From Mycolicibacterium porcinum (GTDB taxonomy: Bacteria; Actinomycetota; Actinomycetes; Mycobacteriales; Mycobacteriaceae): a DNA stretch of 20,641 nucleotides. Location of the stretch: the NCBI GenBank assembly GCA_001942045.1, contig MSTD01000009.1, positions 121,822 through 142,462 on the forward strand. The letters run 5' to 3'. The position numbers were made by a program, and so were the translations under genes. Positions 7,659-15,578 of this stretch are shown in pieces (positions within the stretch are counted from its first letter, which is position 1; each line of letters starts with the position of its first letter). The notes beneath the pieces were generated by a model, which saw only the letters and a list, made by a program, of their open reading frames with translations, made no database searches and was not told the DNA's origin.

Positions 7659-7687
7659 AATATATGGAGGCTGTCTCCGTTTGTCTA
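7659..7687 (-). promoter_or_regulatory. Promoter of the LLM oxidoreductase gene
   Basis: On the minus strand the -35 TAGACA (7687-7682) and -10 TATATT (7664-7659) are separated by 17 bp; each matches the sigma-70/SigA consensus at 5 of 6. Operator site 2 lies wholly inside the spacer and site 1 covers the start-site region, so bound TetR would block initiation. Confidence 0.7.
7666..7678. promoter_or_regulatory. TetR operator site 2 (candidate)
   Basis: GGAGGCTGTCTCC is the mirror partner of site 1, with a centre-to-centre distance of 24 bp. The AT-only core of the 11-bp gap between the sites (7657-7665) provides -10 boxes for both directions: TATATT for the LLM gene (-) and TAATAT (7658-7663) for tetR (+). 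Confidence 0.72.
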
Positions 7688-7704
7688 CGCGAGTCGAGAG
7701 GTCG

Positions 7705-8289
7705 GTGAACAGGCCGGTGTCCAGCCCCAGTCCACGCCGGTTGCGGGCCGACGCCGCCCGCAACCGGCAGGCACTGTTGACCGCGGCGGCGGCCGCATTC
7801 GCCCGGGACGGTGTCTCGGCCTCGCTCGACGAGGTGGCCCGGGCGGCAGGAGTGGGCCCGGGCACGCTGTACCGGCATTTCCCGACCCGGGATCAGCTGG
7901 TGCGCGCCGTCATCGATGACGGATTGTGGGCTCTGCGGGACCACGGGGAGTCACTGCTGGACGCCGCCGATCCTGTGGCCGCGCTGACCGAGTGGCTCGA
8001 TGCCTACATCAGGCAGGGCAACGTCTATGACGGTCTGGCCCGCACGCTGGTCGACGCCGCACCCGGCGGCGAGGGGACGCGGAGTTGTCACGCCGCACGT
8101 CAGTCCGGGGCCCGGCTGATCGCCCGGGCGGTCGCGCACGGGGCGATCAGGGCCGATCTCGAAGTCGACGACATCCTGGATCTGGCCGCTGGGATCGCCT
8201 GGGTCGGTCAGCAACACGACCGAGACGAGAATCAGCGCATCCGGCTGGTCGGGCTTCTCGTCGACGGGCTGAGGATACGGGCCGGGTGA
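7705..8289 (+). CDS. TetR-family repressor
   Basis: DNA-binding repressor of 194 residues. The N-terminal helix-turn-helix is of standard TetR form (AAFARDGVSASLDEVARAAG, then GVGPGTLYRHFPTRDQLVRAV), and a ~130-residue helical effector domain follows. The frame stays open upstream to 7291, but that part is antisense to the LLM gene. I chose GTG 7705, preceded by GAGAGG (7696-7701); GTG 7717 is the other candidate. A conserved TetR core begins about 20 residues later (RNRQALLTAAA). Divergent orientation and the twin operators between the two starts point to regulation of the LLM gene and of itself. The effector is unknown. Confidence 0.88.
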   Translation: MNRPVSSPSPRRLRADAARNRQALLTAAAAAFARDGVSASLDEVARAAGVGPGTLYRHFPTRDQLVRAVIDDGLWALRDHGESLLDAADPVAALTEWLDAYIRQGNVYDGLARTLVDAAPGGEGTRSCHAARQSGARLIARAVAHGAIRADLEVDDILDLAAGIAWVGQQHDRDENQRIRLVGLLVDGLRIRAG

Positions 8290-8400
8290 CGGATCGCACT
8301 ACCATGCCTGGCCAACCGGGATTCGTCGCGCGATAACCTGGGCATAACAAAAGCCGTCGACGAGGACGGGCCGTGCAACAACAAAGGACGAGCGATCAGG
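8290..8400 (+). promoter_or_regulatory. tetR-mqo intergenic region with a candidate mqo promoter
   Basis: This 111-base gap holds one reasonable -10, TAACCT (8334-8339), with no good -35, and AAAGGACG (8383-8390) as a Shine-Dalgarno placed rather far from GTG 8401. No terminator hairpin for tetR was seen. Confidence 0.4.
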
Positions 8401-9903
8401 GTGTCTGAGGCAAACGTGGGTACGACCGAGAAGACTGACGTCGTGCTGGTTGGGGCCGGCATCATGAGCGCAACTCTCGGTGCGCTGATCCGGCTGCTGG
8501 AGCCCGACTGGTCCATCACGATGATCGAGCGGCTGGACGGCGCGGCTGCCGAGAGCAGCGATCCGTGGAACAACGCGGGCACCGGGCATTCGGCGCTGTG
8601 TGAGCTGAACTACACGCCCGAGCGGTCCGACGGCACCATCGACACCACCAAGGCCATCAACGTCAACGAGCAGTTCCAGGTGTCACGACAGTTCTGGGCC
8701 TACGCGGCCGAGAACGGTGTGCTGTCCGACGTGCGCGGTTTCCTGAACCCGATCCCGCACGTCAGTTTCGTGCACGGGGCCGCCAACGTCGATTACCTCA
8801 AGCGCCGGTACGAGGCCCTCGTCGGCAACCCGTTGTTCGCCTCGATGGAATTCATCGACGACAAGGACGAATTCGCCCGCCGGTTGCCCTTCATGGCCGC
8901 CAAGCGGGACTTCTCGGATCCGGTCGGGCTGAACTGGTCACAGCACGGCACCGACGTCGACTTCGGAGCGCTCTCGCGCCAGCTGATCGGCTTCACCGCG
9001 CAGCGCGGGATGAACACCCTGTTCGGCCACGAGGTCCGCAACCTGCACAAGGAATCGGACGGCAGCTGGACGCTCAAGGTGACCAACCGGCGCACCGGTC
9101 AGAAGCGTAAGTTCAACGCCAAGTTCGTGTTCGTCGGCGCCGGCGGCGGCGCGCTGCCGCTGCTGCAGAAGTCGGGTATCCCCGAGGCCAAGGGCTTCGG
9201 CGGTTTCCCGGTCGGCGGCGCGTTCCTGCGCACCAACAACCAGGCGCTGACCGCCGGCCATCAGGCCAAGGTGTACGGACTGCCGCCGCTGGGTGCCCCG
9301 CCGATGTCGGTGCCGCACCTGGACACCCGCGTGATCAACGGCAAATCCTGGCTGCTGTTCGGTCCGTTCGCCGGCTGGACGCCGAAGTTCCTCAAACAGG
9401 GCAAGTTCACCGACCTGCCCCTGTCGGTCAAGCCCAACAACATCATGTCGATGCTCGGCGTCGGGCTGACCGAGATGGGTCTGGTCAACTATCTGGTCGG
9501 CCAGCTGCTGCTCAGTGAGGCCGCACGGGTTGACACCTTGCGGGAATTCGCGCCCAGCGCAGTCGATTCCGACTGGGAGCTGGACATCGCCGGCCAGCGT
9601 GTGCAGGTGATCCGGCGCAAGGGCGCCGGTGGTGTGCTGGAGTTCGGCACCACCGTGCTGACCGCGGCCGACGGCAGCATCGCCGGTCTGCTGGGCGCCT
9701 CGCCCGGCGCGTCCACCGCGGTGCCGGCCATGCTCGACGTGCTGGAGCGGTGCTTCACCGATCGCTACCAGAGCTGGCTGCCCAAGCTCAAGGAGATGGT
9801 CCCGTCACTCGGTACCAAGCTGTCCGACGAACCGGGCCTGTTCGAAGAGGTCTGGGCGTGGGGCACCAAGGCGCTCCGACTGGACGTTCCCGTGACCGTG
9901 TGA
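8401..9903 (+). CDS. mqo: Malate:quinone oxidoreductase
   Basis: FAD-dependent peripheral membrane enzyme that oxidises malate to oxaloacetate and passes electrons to menaquinone, linking the TCA cycle to respiration. It has 500 residues (M. tuberculosis Mqo, Rv2852c, is 493). The FAD-binding [10 protein letters not shown] is at 18-27, followed by the Mqo hallmarks [31 protein letters not shown] and [13 protein letters not shown], a second dinucleotide-region strand [14 protein letters not shown], and the C-terminal [15 protein letters not shown]. The start is uncertain between GTG 8401 and GTG 8416 (codon 6); the latter has GAGG five bases upstream, better placed than the Shine-Dalgarno for 8401. 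The GNAT gene follows after 13 bases. Confidence 0.95.
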   Translation: MSEANVGTTEKTDVVLVGAGIMSATLGALIRLLEPDWSITMIERLDGAAAESSDPWNNAGTGHSALCELNYTPERSDGTIDTTKAINVNEQFQVSRQFWAYAAENGVLSDVRGFLNPIPHVSFVHGAANVDYLKRRYEALVGNPLFASMEFIDDKDEFARRLPFMAAKRDFSDPVGLNWSQHGTDVDFGALSRQLIGFTAQRGMNTLFGHEVRNLHKESDGSWTLKVTNRRTGQKRKFNAKFVFVGAGGGALPLLQKSGIPEAKGFGGFPVGGAFLRTNNQALTAGHQAKVYGLPPLGAPPMSVPHLDTRVINGKSWLLFGPFAGWTPKFLKQGKFTDLPLSVKPNNIMSMLGVGLTEMGLVNYLVGQLLLSEAARVDTLREFAPSAVDSDWELDIAGQRVQVIRRKGAGGVLEFGTTVLTAADGSIAGLLGASPGASTAVPAMLDVLERCFTDRYQSWLPKLKEMVPSLGTKLSDEPGLFEEVWAWGTKALRLDVPVTV

Positions 9904-9916
9904 CAGGGTCGGGCGG

Positions 9917-10390
9917 ATGACGGTCGCACTACGCCGCAGCTGGGCCAAAGACCTCGACGTACCAACGCTTTACGAGCTACTGAAGCTCCGTGTCGAGGTT
10001 TTCGTGGTGGAGCAGGCGACTCCCTACCCGGAGCTCGACGGCCGGGATCTGCTCGCCGAGACCCGCCACTTCTGGCTGGAAAACCCTGCCGGAGAAGTGA
10101 TTTCGACATTGCGGTTGATGGAGGAACATCCCGGCGGCGAGAAGTCGTTCCGGATCGGCCGCGTGTGCACCAAACGTAGCGATCGGGGGCGGGGTCACAC
10201 CGCTCGACTGATGCAGGCCGCACTGGCCGAGGTCGGCGACTACCCGTGCCACATCAATGCCCAGACCTACCTGGTCGACATGTACGGCCGGCACGGATTC
10301 GTGCGTGACGGCGACGAATTCCTTGACGACGGAATCCCGCACGTGCCGATGGTGCGTCCCGGAGCCGACGCGACGCGAGAGCGAGTCTGA
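9917..10390 (+). CDS. GNAT acetyltransferase, ElaA-like (Rv2851c-like)
   Basis: N-acetyltransferase of 157 residues. [25 protein letters not shown] in the N-terminal third is the ElaA-type signature, [21 protein letters not shown] contains the acetyl-CoA pyrophosphate loop (RGRGHT), and the C-terminal [21 protein letters not shown] is the conserved GNAT end. The acceptor is unknown. It starts 13 bases after mqo, and its TGA shares one base with the ATG of the chelatase gene, so translation is coupled to a metallochelatase subunit. This pairing also exists as Rv2851c-Rv2850c in M. tuberculosis. A link to chelatase or corrin metabolism is possible, but only context supports it. Confidence 0.9.
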   Translation: MTVALRRSWAKDLDVPTLYELLKLRVEVFVVEQATPYPELDGRDLLAETRHFWLENPAGEVISTLRLMEEHPGGEKSFRIGRVCTKRSDRGRGHTARLMQAALAEVGDYPCHINAQTYLVDMYGRHGFVRDGDEFLDDGIPHVPMVRPGADATRERV

Positions 10391-12252
10391 TGACGGTGGA
10401 GACCCACACCTACCCCTTCAGCGCACTGGTGGGGCAGGACCGGCTCCGTCTGGCCCTCCTGCTGTGCGCTGTCCACCCGGAGATCGGCGGCGTGCTGATC
10501 CGCGGGGAGAAGGGCACCGCGAAATCGACCGCGGTACGCGGCCTGGCGGCGGTGTTGTCCGCGGTGGACGACGACGCCCGGTTGGTGGAACTGCCGATCG
10601 GTGCGACCGAGGACCGGGTGGTCGGTTCACTCGACCTGCAGAAGGTGCTCCGCGACGGTGAGCACGCCTTCTCGCCGGGTCTACTGGCGCGCGCCCATGG
10701 GGGCGTGCTCTACGTCGACGAGGTCAACCTGCTGCACGACCACCTGGTCGACGTCCTGCTCGATGCCGCGGCGATGGGCCGGGTTCATGTTGAGCGCGAA
10801 GGCATCTCACACTCGCACGAGTCACGTTTCGTACTGATCGGCACGATGAACCCGGAAGAAGGCGAGCTGCGTCCGCAGCTGCTGGACCGGTTCGGCCTGA
10901 CCGTGGACGTGGCCGCCTCCCGTGACGTCGACGTCCGCGTCGAGGTGATCCGGGCCAGGATGGCCTTCGAGGCCGATCCGCGGACTTTCGTCGAGCGCTA
11001 CGCCGCTGCCGACGCCGAGTTGGCCGACCGGATTGCCGTCGCCCGCAAGGTGATCGGCTCAGTCGAACTGCCCGATACCGAACTGCGCCGAATTGCCGCC
11101 CTGTGCGCGGCATTCGACGTCGACGGCATGCGCGCCGATCTGGTGGTGGCCCGCACCGCCGTCGCGCATGCGGCGTGGCGGGGCGCCACCACGGTCACCG
11201 AGGAGGACATCCGGGTGGCCGCCGAACTGGCTCTGCCGCACCGGCGCCGTCGCGACCCCTTCGACGATCCGGGTCTGGACCCCGAGCGGCTCGACGAGGC
11301 GATGCAGCAGGCCGACGAGTCCGCCGCGCAGTCGGGACCCGAGTCTGATCCGGACTTCGATCCCGACTTCGACCCGCCCGGCGGCGGCGCCGACGCCGAC
11401 GCTGAAAGCTCTGCGCCGCAGGGTAATTCGAAATCGAGCACCCGTCCGAGCGCACCGCCGTCGGCGGTGTTCCGGACCAGGGCGCTGGTGGTGCCCGGGG
11501 TCGGCGAGGGTGCCCCGGGCCGCCGTTCGCGGGCCCGCAACCGCACCGGCACCCCGATCGCGTCCACCGCCGAACCCGGTAGCGGGCACGGGCTGCACAT
11601 GTTCGCCACCCTGCTCGCCACCGCGGGCCGGCAACAGGGGGCGGGTGTGCCGAGGCCGCGTCCCGAGGACGTCCGGCGGGCGGTACGTGAAGGCCGCGAA
11701 GGCAATCTGGTGATCTTCGTCGTCGACGCCTCCGGGTCCATGGCGGCCCGCGACCGGATGTCGGCCGTCACGGGGGCGACGCTGTCGCTGCTGCGCGATG
11801 CGTATCAGCGCCGGGACAAGGTCGCGGTGATCACGTTTCGGCAGCAGGACGCCCGCGTGCTGCTGCCGCCGACGACGTCGGTCCACATCGCCGGCCGCCG
11901 GCTGGCCCGGTTCGACACCGGCGGTAAGACACCGCTGGCGCAGGGCCTGCTGGCCGCCCGCGATCTCGTGATCCGGGAGAAGGCCCGCGACCGTGCCCGG
12001 CGCAGCCTGGTCGTGGTGCTCACCGACGGCCGCGCCACGGGAGGTCCGGATCCGCTTGGCCGCACCAGGCAGGCCGCGGCCGCGTTGGTGGCCGAGGGGG
12101 CCGCGGCCGTGGTGGTGGACTGTGAGACCTCGTTCGTGCGACTGGGATTGGCCGGTCAACTGGCCGAGCAGCTGGGCTCGCCGGCGGTACGGCTCGAGCA
12201 GTTGCGTGCCGCCGAACTGACCCGGCTCGTCCAGTACCAGACCGCCGCCTAG
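10390..12252 (+). CDS. Fused ChlI-ChlD-type chelatase AAA+/VWA subunit
   Basis: ATP-driven motor subunit of a class I metal chelatase, 620 residues. The N-terminal AAA+ module spans roughly 1-285: Walker [10 protein letters not shown] (39-47), Walker [11 protein letters not shown] (104-113), sensor 1 GTMNPEEG (151-158) and LLDRFGL (164-170). An acidic, proline- and glycine-rich linker (about 286-435, with [11 protein letters not shown]) leads to a C-terminal VWA domain (about 437-615) with a complete MIDAS: DASGSM (446-451), Thr514 and Asp546. Mycobacteria do not make chlorophyll. Placed before cobO, cobB and cysG, it is best read as the CobS/CobT-equivalent partner of a CobN cobaltochelatase encoded elsewhere, inserting cobalt into the corrin ring. 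That role follows from context and earlier proposals for Rv2850c; it is not visible in the sequence itself. Confidence 0.92.
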   Translation: MTVETHTYPFSALVGQDRLRLALLLCAVHPEIGGVLIRGEKGTAKSTAVRGLAAVLSAVDDDARLVELPIGATEDRVVGSLDLQKVLRDGEHAFSPGLLARAHGGVLYVDEVNLLHDHLVDVLLDAAAMGRVHVEREGISHSHESRFVLIGTMNPEEGELRPQLLDRFGLTVDVAASRDVDVRVEVIRARMAFEADPRTFVERYAAADAELADRIAVARKVIGSVELPDTELRRIAALCAAFDVDGMRADLVVARTAVAHAAWRGATTVTEEDIRVAAELALPHRRRRDPFDDPGLDPERLDEAMQQADESAAQSGPESDPDFDPDFDPPGGGADADAESSAPQGNSKSSTRPSAPPSAVFRTRALVVPGVGEGAPGRRSRARNRTGTPIASTAEPGSGHGLHMFATLLATAGRQQGAGVPRPRPEDVRRAVREGREGNLVIFVVDASGSMAARDRMSAVTGATLSLLRDAYQRRDKVAVITFRQQDARVLLPPTTSVHIAGRRLARFDTGGKTPLAQGLLAARDLVIREKARDRARRSLVVVLTDGRATGGPDPLGRTRQAAAALVAEGAAAVVVDCETSFVRLGLAGQLAEQLGSPAVRLEQLRAAELTRLVQYQTAA

Positions 12253-12264
12253 CCTGGCACGAGA

Positions 12265-12280
12265 TCCTGCGCAGGAAGGA
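12265..12280 (+). promoter_or_regulatory. cobO ribosome-binding site inside a 12-bp palindrome
   Basis: AGGAAGGA (12273-12280) lies six bases before the cobO ATG and is one of the best Shine-Dalgarno sites in the window. Its first half is part of the perfect palindrome TCCTGCGCAGGA (12265-12276), which could fold as a 4-bp stem pairing TCCT with AGGA. Confidence 0.6.
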
Positions 12281-12286
12281 CCGCCC

Positions 12287-12901
12287 ATGCCACAGGGACA
12301 GCCGCTCACCGTTCCCGACGACGGTTTGACCACCAAGGCCCGCCGCAACGTACCGTTGCTCGCCGTGCATACCGGCCCCGGAAAGGGCAAGTCCACCGCG
12401 GCCTTCGGGATGGCGCTGCGGGCGTGGAACCAGGGCTTCTCGGTGGCGGTGTTCCAGTTCGTCAAGAGCGCGAAGTGGAAGGTCGGCGAGGAGGCCGTGT
12501 TCAACCAACTCGGCCGACTGCACGACGAGCACGGGGCCGGCGGGCCGGTCGAATGGCACAAGATGGGGTCGGGCTGGTCCTGGACCCGCAAGCAAGGCAG
12601 CGACGTCGACCACGCTGCCGCGGCCGCGGACGGCTGGGCCGAGATCAAACGCCGGCTGGCCGAGGAGCGTCACGACTTCTACGTGCTCGACGAGTTCACC
12701 TATCCGCTCAAGTGGGGCTGGGTGGACGTGGACGAGGTGGTCGAGGTGCTGGCCAACCGTCCGGGCACTCAACACGTGGTGATCACCGGCCGTGACGCCC
12801 CGCAGGCCCTGATCGACGCCGCGGATCTGGTGACCGAGATGACCAAGATCAAGCATCCGATGGACGCAGGCCGCAAGGGTCAGAAGGGCATCGAGTGGTG
12901 A
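12287..12901 (+). CDS. cobO: Cob(I)yrinic acid a,c-diamide adenosyltransferase
   Basis: Transfers the adenosyl group of ATP to the reduced cobalt of cobyrinic acid a,c-diamide (and related corrinoids), making the Co-C bond of coenzyme B12. It has 204 residues, the CobA/CobO family size. The modified P-loop GPGKGKST is at 30-37, followed by QFVKSAKW, the LDEFTYPLKWGWV acidic segment, VVITGRDAP, and the family C-terminus ending KGQKGIEW. The ~20-residue N-terminal extension is typical of CobO rather than of PduO/EutT types. It starts 34 bases after the chelatase gene, and the 91-base gap that follows holds an inverted repeat. Confidence 0.95.
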   Translation: MPQGQPLTVPDDGLTTKARRNVPLLAVHTGPGKGKSTAAFGMALRAWNQGFSVAVFQFVKSAKWKVGEEAVFNQLGRLHDEHGAGGPVEWHKMGSGWSWTRKQGSDVDHAAAAADGWAEIKRRLAEERHDFYVLDEFTYPLKWGWVDVDEVVEVLANRPGTQHVVITGRDAPQALIDAADLVTEMTKIKHPMDAGRKGQKGIEW

Positions 12902-12924
12902 TTTTCGGCATGCTCGTGGACGCT

Positions 12925-12981
12925 GAGCGTGCGCATAGTGCTGCGGTTTCGCGGCGTGTCGGGCAGCAGACACGCACGCTC
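12925..12981 (+). repeat. Nested inverted repeat in the cobO-cobB gap
   Basis: The outer arms GAGCGTGCG (12925-12933) and CGCACGCTC (12973-12981) are exact reverse complements. Inside them TGCTGC (12939-12944) pairs exactly with GCAGCA (12963-12968). The result is a two-tier stem with a 5/4-base internal loop and an 18-base apical loop, ending 11 bases before the cobB GTG. There is no U-tract. It is too short for a cobalamin riboswitch. It may be a translational or mRNA-stability element, an attenuator or a dispersed intergenic repeat. Confidence 0.7.
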
Positions 12982-12992
12982 GCGGTGCTGAG

Positions 12993-14360
12993 GTGAGCAC
13001 GGCCACCCCGGCGGTGGTGATCGCCGCACCTGCCTCGGGCAGCGGGAAGACCACCGTGGCAACGGGTTTGGTCGGCGCGCTGCGCCAGGCCGGGCACGTG
13101 GTGGCGCCGTTCAAGGTCGGCCCGGACTTCATCGACCCCGGCTACCACGCTCTCGCCGCCGGCCGTCCGGGCCGCAACCTGGACCCGGTGCTCGTCGGTG
13201 AGGATCTGATCGGCCCGCTGTACCGGCACGGGTGTACCGGCGCCGACATCGCGGTCGTCGAGGGGGTCATGGGCCTGTTCGACGGTCGCATCGAAGGGCA
13301 GATGACCGGTGTCCCTCGGGGTTCGGCGGCCCAGGTCGCCGGCCTGCTGGGGGCCCCGGTGGTGCTGGTAGTCGACGCCCGCGGGCAGAGCCACAGCATC
13401 GCCGCGCTGCTGCACGGGTTCGTCACGTTCGACTCGGCGGTTCGGATCGCCGGAGTGATCCTCAACCGGGTCGGCTCCGACCGGCATGAGGTGGTGTTGC
13501 GTCAGGCCTGCGAGCATGCCGGTGTGACGGTGCTCGGCGCGATTCCGCGGGCCCACGAATTATCCGTCCCATCAAGGCATCTCGGTCTCATCACCGCTGT
13601 CGAGCACGGCAGGCAGGCGCGCGACGCGGTGGCCGCGATGACGGCTCTGGTGGCCCGGCACGTCGATCTGGAGGCCGTGGTGGCGTCATCCGCCGCCCAC
13701 GTCACCGCCGAGCCGTGGAGCCCGATGGCCGAGTCGGTGACCAACGTCACGGTGGCGCTGGCCGCGGGTAAGGCGTTCAGCTTCAGCTACGCCGAGCACG
13801 CCGAGCTGTTGCGCGGGGCCGGCGCGCAGGTCGCCGAGTTCGACCCGCTCGCCGAACCCCTGCCCGCCGGTGTGGACGCGCTGGTGCTGCCGGGCGGGTT
13901 CCCCGAACAGTTCACCGCCGAACTGTCGGCCAATGATCTTGTCCGCCAGCAGATCAGGGACCTGGCGGCCCGGGGTGCCCCCATCCACGCCGAGTGTGCG
14001 GGCCTGACCTACCTGGTCGACGATCTCGACGGGATACCGATGTGTGGTGTGCTGGCCGGCTCGGCGCGGTTCACCAAGCGTCTCACCCTCGGTTACCGCG
14101 ACGCGGTCGCCGTCGTCGACTCCAGCCTGCACGCGGCCGGCGATCGCCACACCGGACACGAATTCCACCGGACCACAGTGGAATTCGCCGACGATCTGGC
14201 GCCGGCCTGGGCGTTCGCCGGTCCGGGACAGGCGGGTCGGCGCGACGGCGCGGTGCAGCGCGGCGTGCACGCCGGGTACCTGCACACCCACCCTGCGGCG
14301 CACCCAGAGGCCATCACCCGCTTCGTCACCACAGCAGCAACCACTAAGCTCGGCGGGTGA
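12993..14360 (+). CDS. cobB: Cobyrinic/hydrogenobyrinic acid a,c-diamide synthase
   Basis: ATP- and glutamine-dependent amidation of the a and c carboxylates of the corrin ring. It has 455 residues with the standard two-domain layout. The N-terminal dethiobiotin-synthetase-like domain has the P-loop ASGSGKTT (14-21), KVGPDFIDPGYH (41-52) and VEGVMGLFDG (89-98). The C-terminal class I glutamine amidotransferase domain has LPGGFPEQF (299-307), nucleophile Cys335 in HAECAGL, and catalytic His433 in YLHTHPAA. The GTG start at 12993 puts the P-loop at the normal distance from the N-terminus; the Shine-Dalgarno is weak. The stop overlaps the cysG start (GTGA). With the CobN-type route proposed for the chelatase, hydrogenobyrinic acid is the likely substrate. 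Confidence 0.95.
   Translation: MSTATPAVVIAAPASGSGKTTVATGLVGALRQAGHVVAPFKVGPDFIDPGYHALAAGRPGRNLDPVLVGEDLIGPLYRHGCTGADIAVVEGVMGLFDGRIEGQMTGVPRGSAAQVAGLLGAPVVLVVDARGQSHSIAALLHGFVTFDSAVRIAGVILNRVGSDRHEVVLRQACEHAGVTVLGAIPRAHELSVPSRHLGLITAVEHGRQARDAVAAMTALVARHVDLEAVVASSAAHVTAEPWSPMAESVTNVTVALAAGKAFSFSYAEHAELLRGAGAQVAEFDPLAEPLPAGVDALVLPGGFPEQFTAELSANDLVRQQIRDLAARGAPIHAECAGLTYLVDDLDGIPMCGVLAGSARFTKRLTLGYRDAVAVVDSSLHAAGDRHTGHEFHRTTVEFADDLAPAWAFAGPGQAGRRDGAVQRGVHAGYLHTHPAAHPEAITRFVTTAATTKLGG
14345..14356 (+). promoter_or_regulatory. Candidate internal leaderless promoter for cysG
   Basis: TAAGCT (14345-14350, TANNNT) lies in the last codons of cobB and is followed by exactly six bases and the cysG GTG at 14357. 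If used, cysG would have its own leaderless transcript as well as the read-through from cobB. No -35 was recognised. Confidence 0.4.
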
Positions 14361-15577
14361 CCACCGAGAATGCCTACCTCGTCGGCCTGCGCCTGTCGGG
14401 CAAGAAGGTCGTCGTCGTCGGCGGCGGAACCGTCGCGCAACGCCGGCTGCCCCTGCTGATCGCGCACGGCGCCGACGTACACGTGATCGCCCGGGCGGCC
14501 AGCCCCGCGGTGGAGGCGCTGTCGCACGACGATCCGGGGATCACCCTGCAGCTGCGTGACTTCCGCGCCGGGGATCTCGACGGTGCCTGGTATGTGCTGG
14601 CGGCCACCGACGATCACGAGGTCAACGCCGCCATCGCCGCCGAAGCCGACGAGCGGCGCATCTTCTGCGTTCGCGCCGACATCGCGCGCGACGGATCCGC
14701 GGTGACCCCGGCGACATTCGATTCCGACGGCCTCTCGGTGGGCGTCCTCGCCGGCGGCGAGCATCGCCGCTCGGCGGCCATCCGCACCGCCATCCACGAA
14801 GCGCTCCAGCGCGGCCTGCTCACCGCCGGCTCCGGCGCGGAGCCGGGGGAGGCGCCGACGGGAGTGGCCCTCGTCGGCGGCGGCCCGGGAGACCCCGAGC
14901 TGATCACCGTGCGCGGACGGCGCCTGCTGGCCCGCGCCGACGTCGTCGTCGCCGACCGGCTGGCGCCCCAGGAGTTGCTGGCCGAACTCGGGCCCCATGT
15001 CGAGGTGATCGACGCGGCCAAGATCCCGTACGGGCGGGCGATGGCGCAGGAGGCGATCAACCAGGTCCTGGTGGATCGGGCAAGGGCCGGCAAGTTCGTC
15101 GTCCGTCTCAAGGGCGGCGATCCGTTCGTCTTCGCCCGCGGCTACGAAGAGGTGCTGGCGTGCACCGAGGCCGGAATCCCCGTCACCGTGGTCCCGGGTG
15201 TGACAAGTGCCATATCGGTGCCCGCCCTGGCCGGTGTTCCGGTCACCCACCGGGGCATGACCCATGAGTTCGTGGTGGTCAGCGGGCATGTTGCGCCTGG
15301 TCACCCCGAATCGTTAGTGAATTGGAATGCGCTGGCGGCGATGACCGGAACCATCGTGCTGCTGATGGCGGTCGAGCGCATCGAGCTGTTCACCAAAGCA
15401 CTCCTCGATGGCGGCCGACCTGCGGATACACCGGTTCTGGTGGTGCAACACGGCACGACCGTCGCGCAGCGCACCCTGCGGGCCACTCTCGGCGACGCGC
15501 CCGAACGGATCCGGGCGGACGGTATTCGACCTCCCGCGATCATCGTGATCGGGCCTGTGGCCGCCTTCGCCGGTTAA
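14357..15577 (+). CDS. cysG: Siroheme synthase CysG: SUMT with precorrin-2 dehydrogenase
   Basis: Two-domain tetrapyrrole enzyme of 406 residues. The N-terminal Rossmann domain (GGGTVAQRR at 22-30, Asp108 aligning by eye with the E. coli CysG general base) oxidises precorrin-2 to sirohydrochlorin and may insert iron. A short middle segment (GGEHRRSAAIRT) follows. The C-terminal uroporphyrinogen-III C-methyltransferase domain starts near 168, with GGGPGDPELIT (174-184), LKGGDPF (251-257) and VVPGVTSAISVPA (278-290). It makes the branch-point intermediate for siroheme (sulfite and nitrite reductase) and for cobalamin. It is about 50 residues shorter than E. coli CysG, mainly at the ends and linker. 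It overlaps cobB by four bases. efpA follows after 33 bases and is functionally unrelated. Confidence 0.94.
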   Translation: MTTENAYLVGLRLSGKKVVVVGGGTVAQRRLPLLIAHGADVHVIARAASPAVEALSHDDPGITLQLRDFRAGDLDGAWYVLAATDDHEVNAAIAAEADERRIFCVRADIARDGSAVTPATFDSDGLSVGVLAGGEHRRSAAIRTAIHEALQRGLLTAGSGAEPGEAPTGVALVGGGPGDPELITVRGRRLLARADVVVADRLAPQELLAELGPHVEVIDAAKIPYGRAMAQEAINQVLVDRARAGKFVVRLKGGDPFVFARGYEEVLACTEAGIPVTVVPGVTSAISVPALAGVPVTHRGMTHEFVVVSGHVAPGHPESLVNWNALAAMTGTIVLLMAVERIELFTKALLDGGRPADTPVLVVQHGTTVAQRTLRATLGDAPERIRADGIRPPAIIVIGPVAAFAG

Positions 15578-15578
15578 A

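Noticed and set aside
7642..7678. Reading the GGAGAC...GCCTCC repeat as a terminator or riboswitch stem
   Set aside because: It sits between divergent starts with promoter boxes inside it and no T-tract; an operator pair fits better.
7291..7704. Long N-terminal extension of the TetR frame
   Set aside because: It is antisense to the well-supported LLM gene, has no domain resemblance, and would bury the operator region; TetR homology begins after 7705.
12902..12992. Cobalamin riboswitch before cobB
   Set aside because: The gap is only 91 bases, far below the usual ~200, and no B12-box consensus was found; none was seen before nicT or mqo either.
11059..13132. Long minus-strand frames opposite the chelatase, cobO and cobB
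   Set aside because: Antisense to three genes with intact catalytic motifs, with no homology recognised; typical GC-rich shadows.
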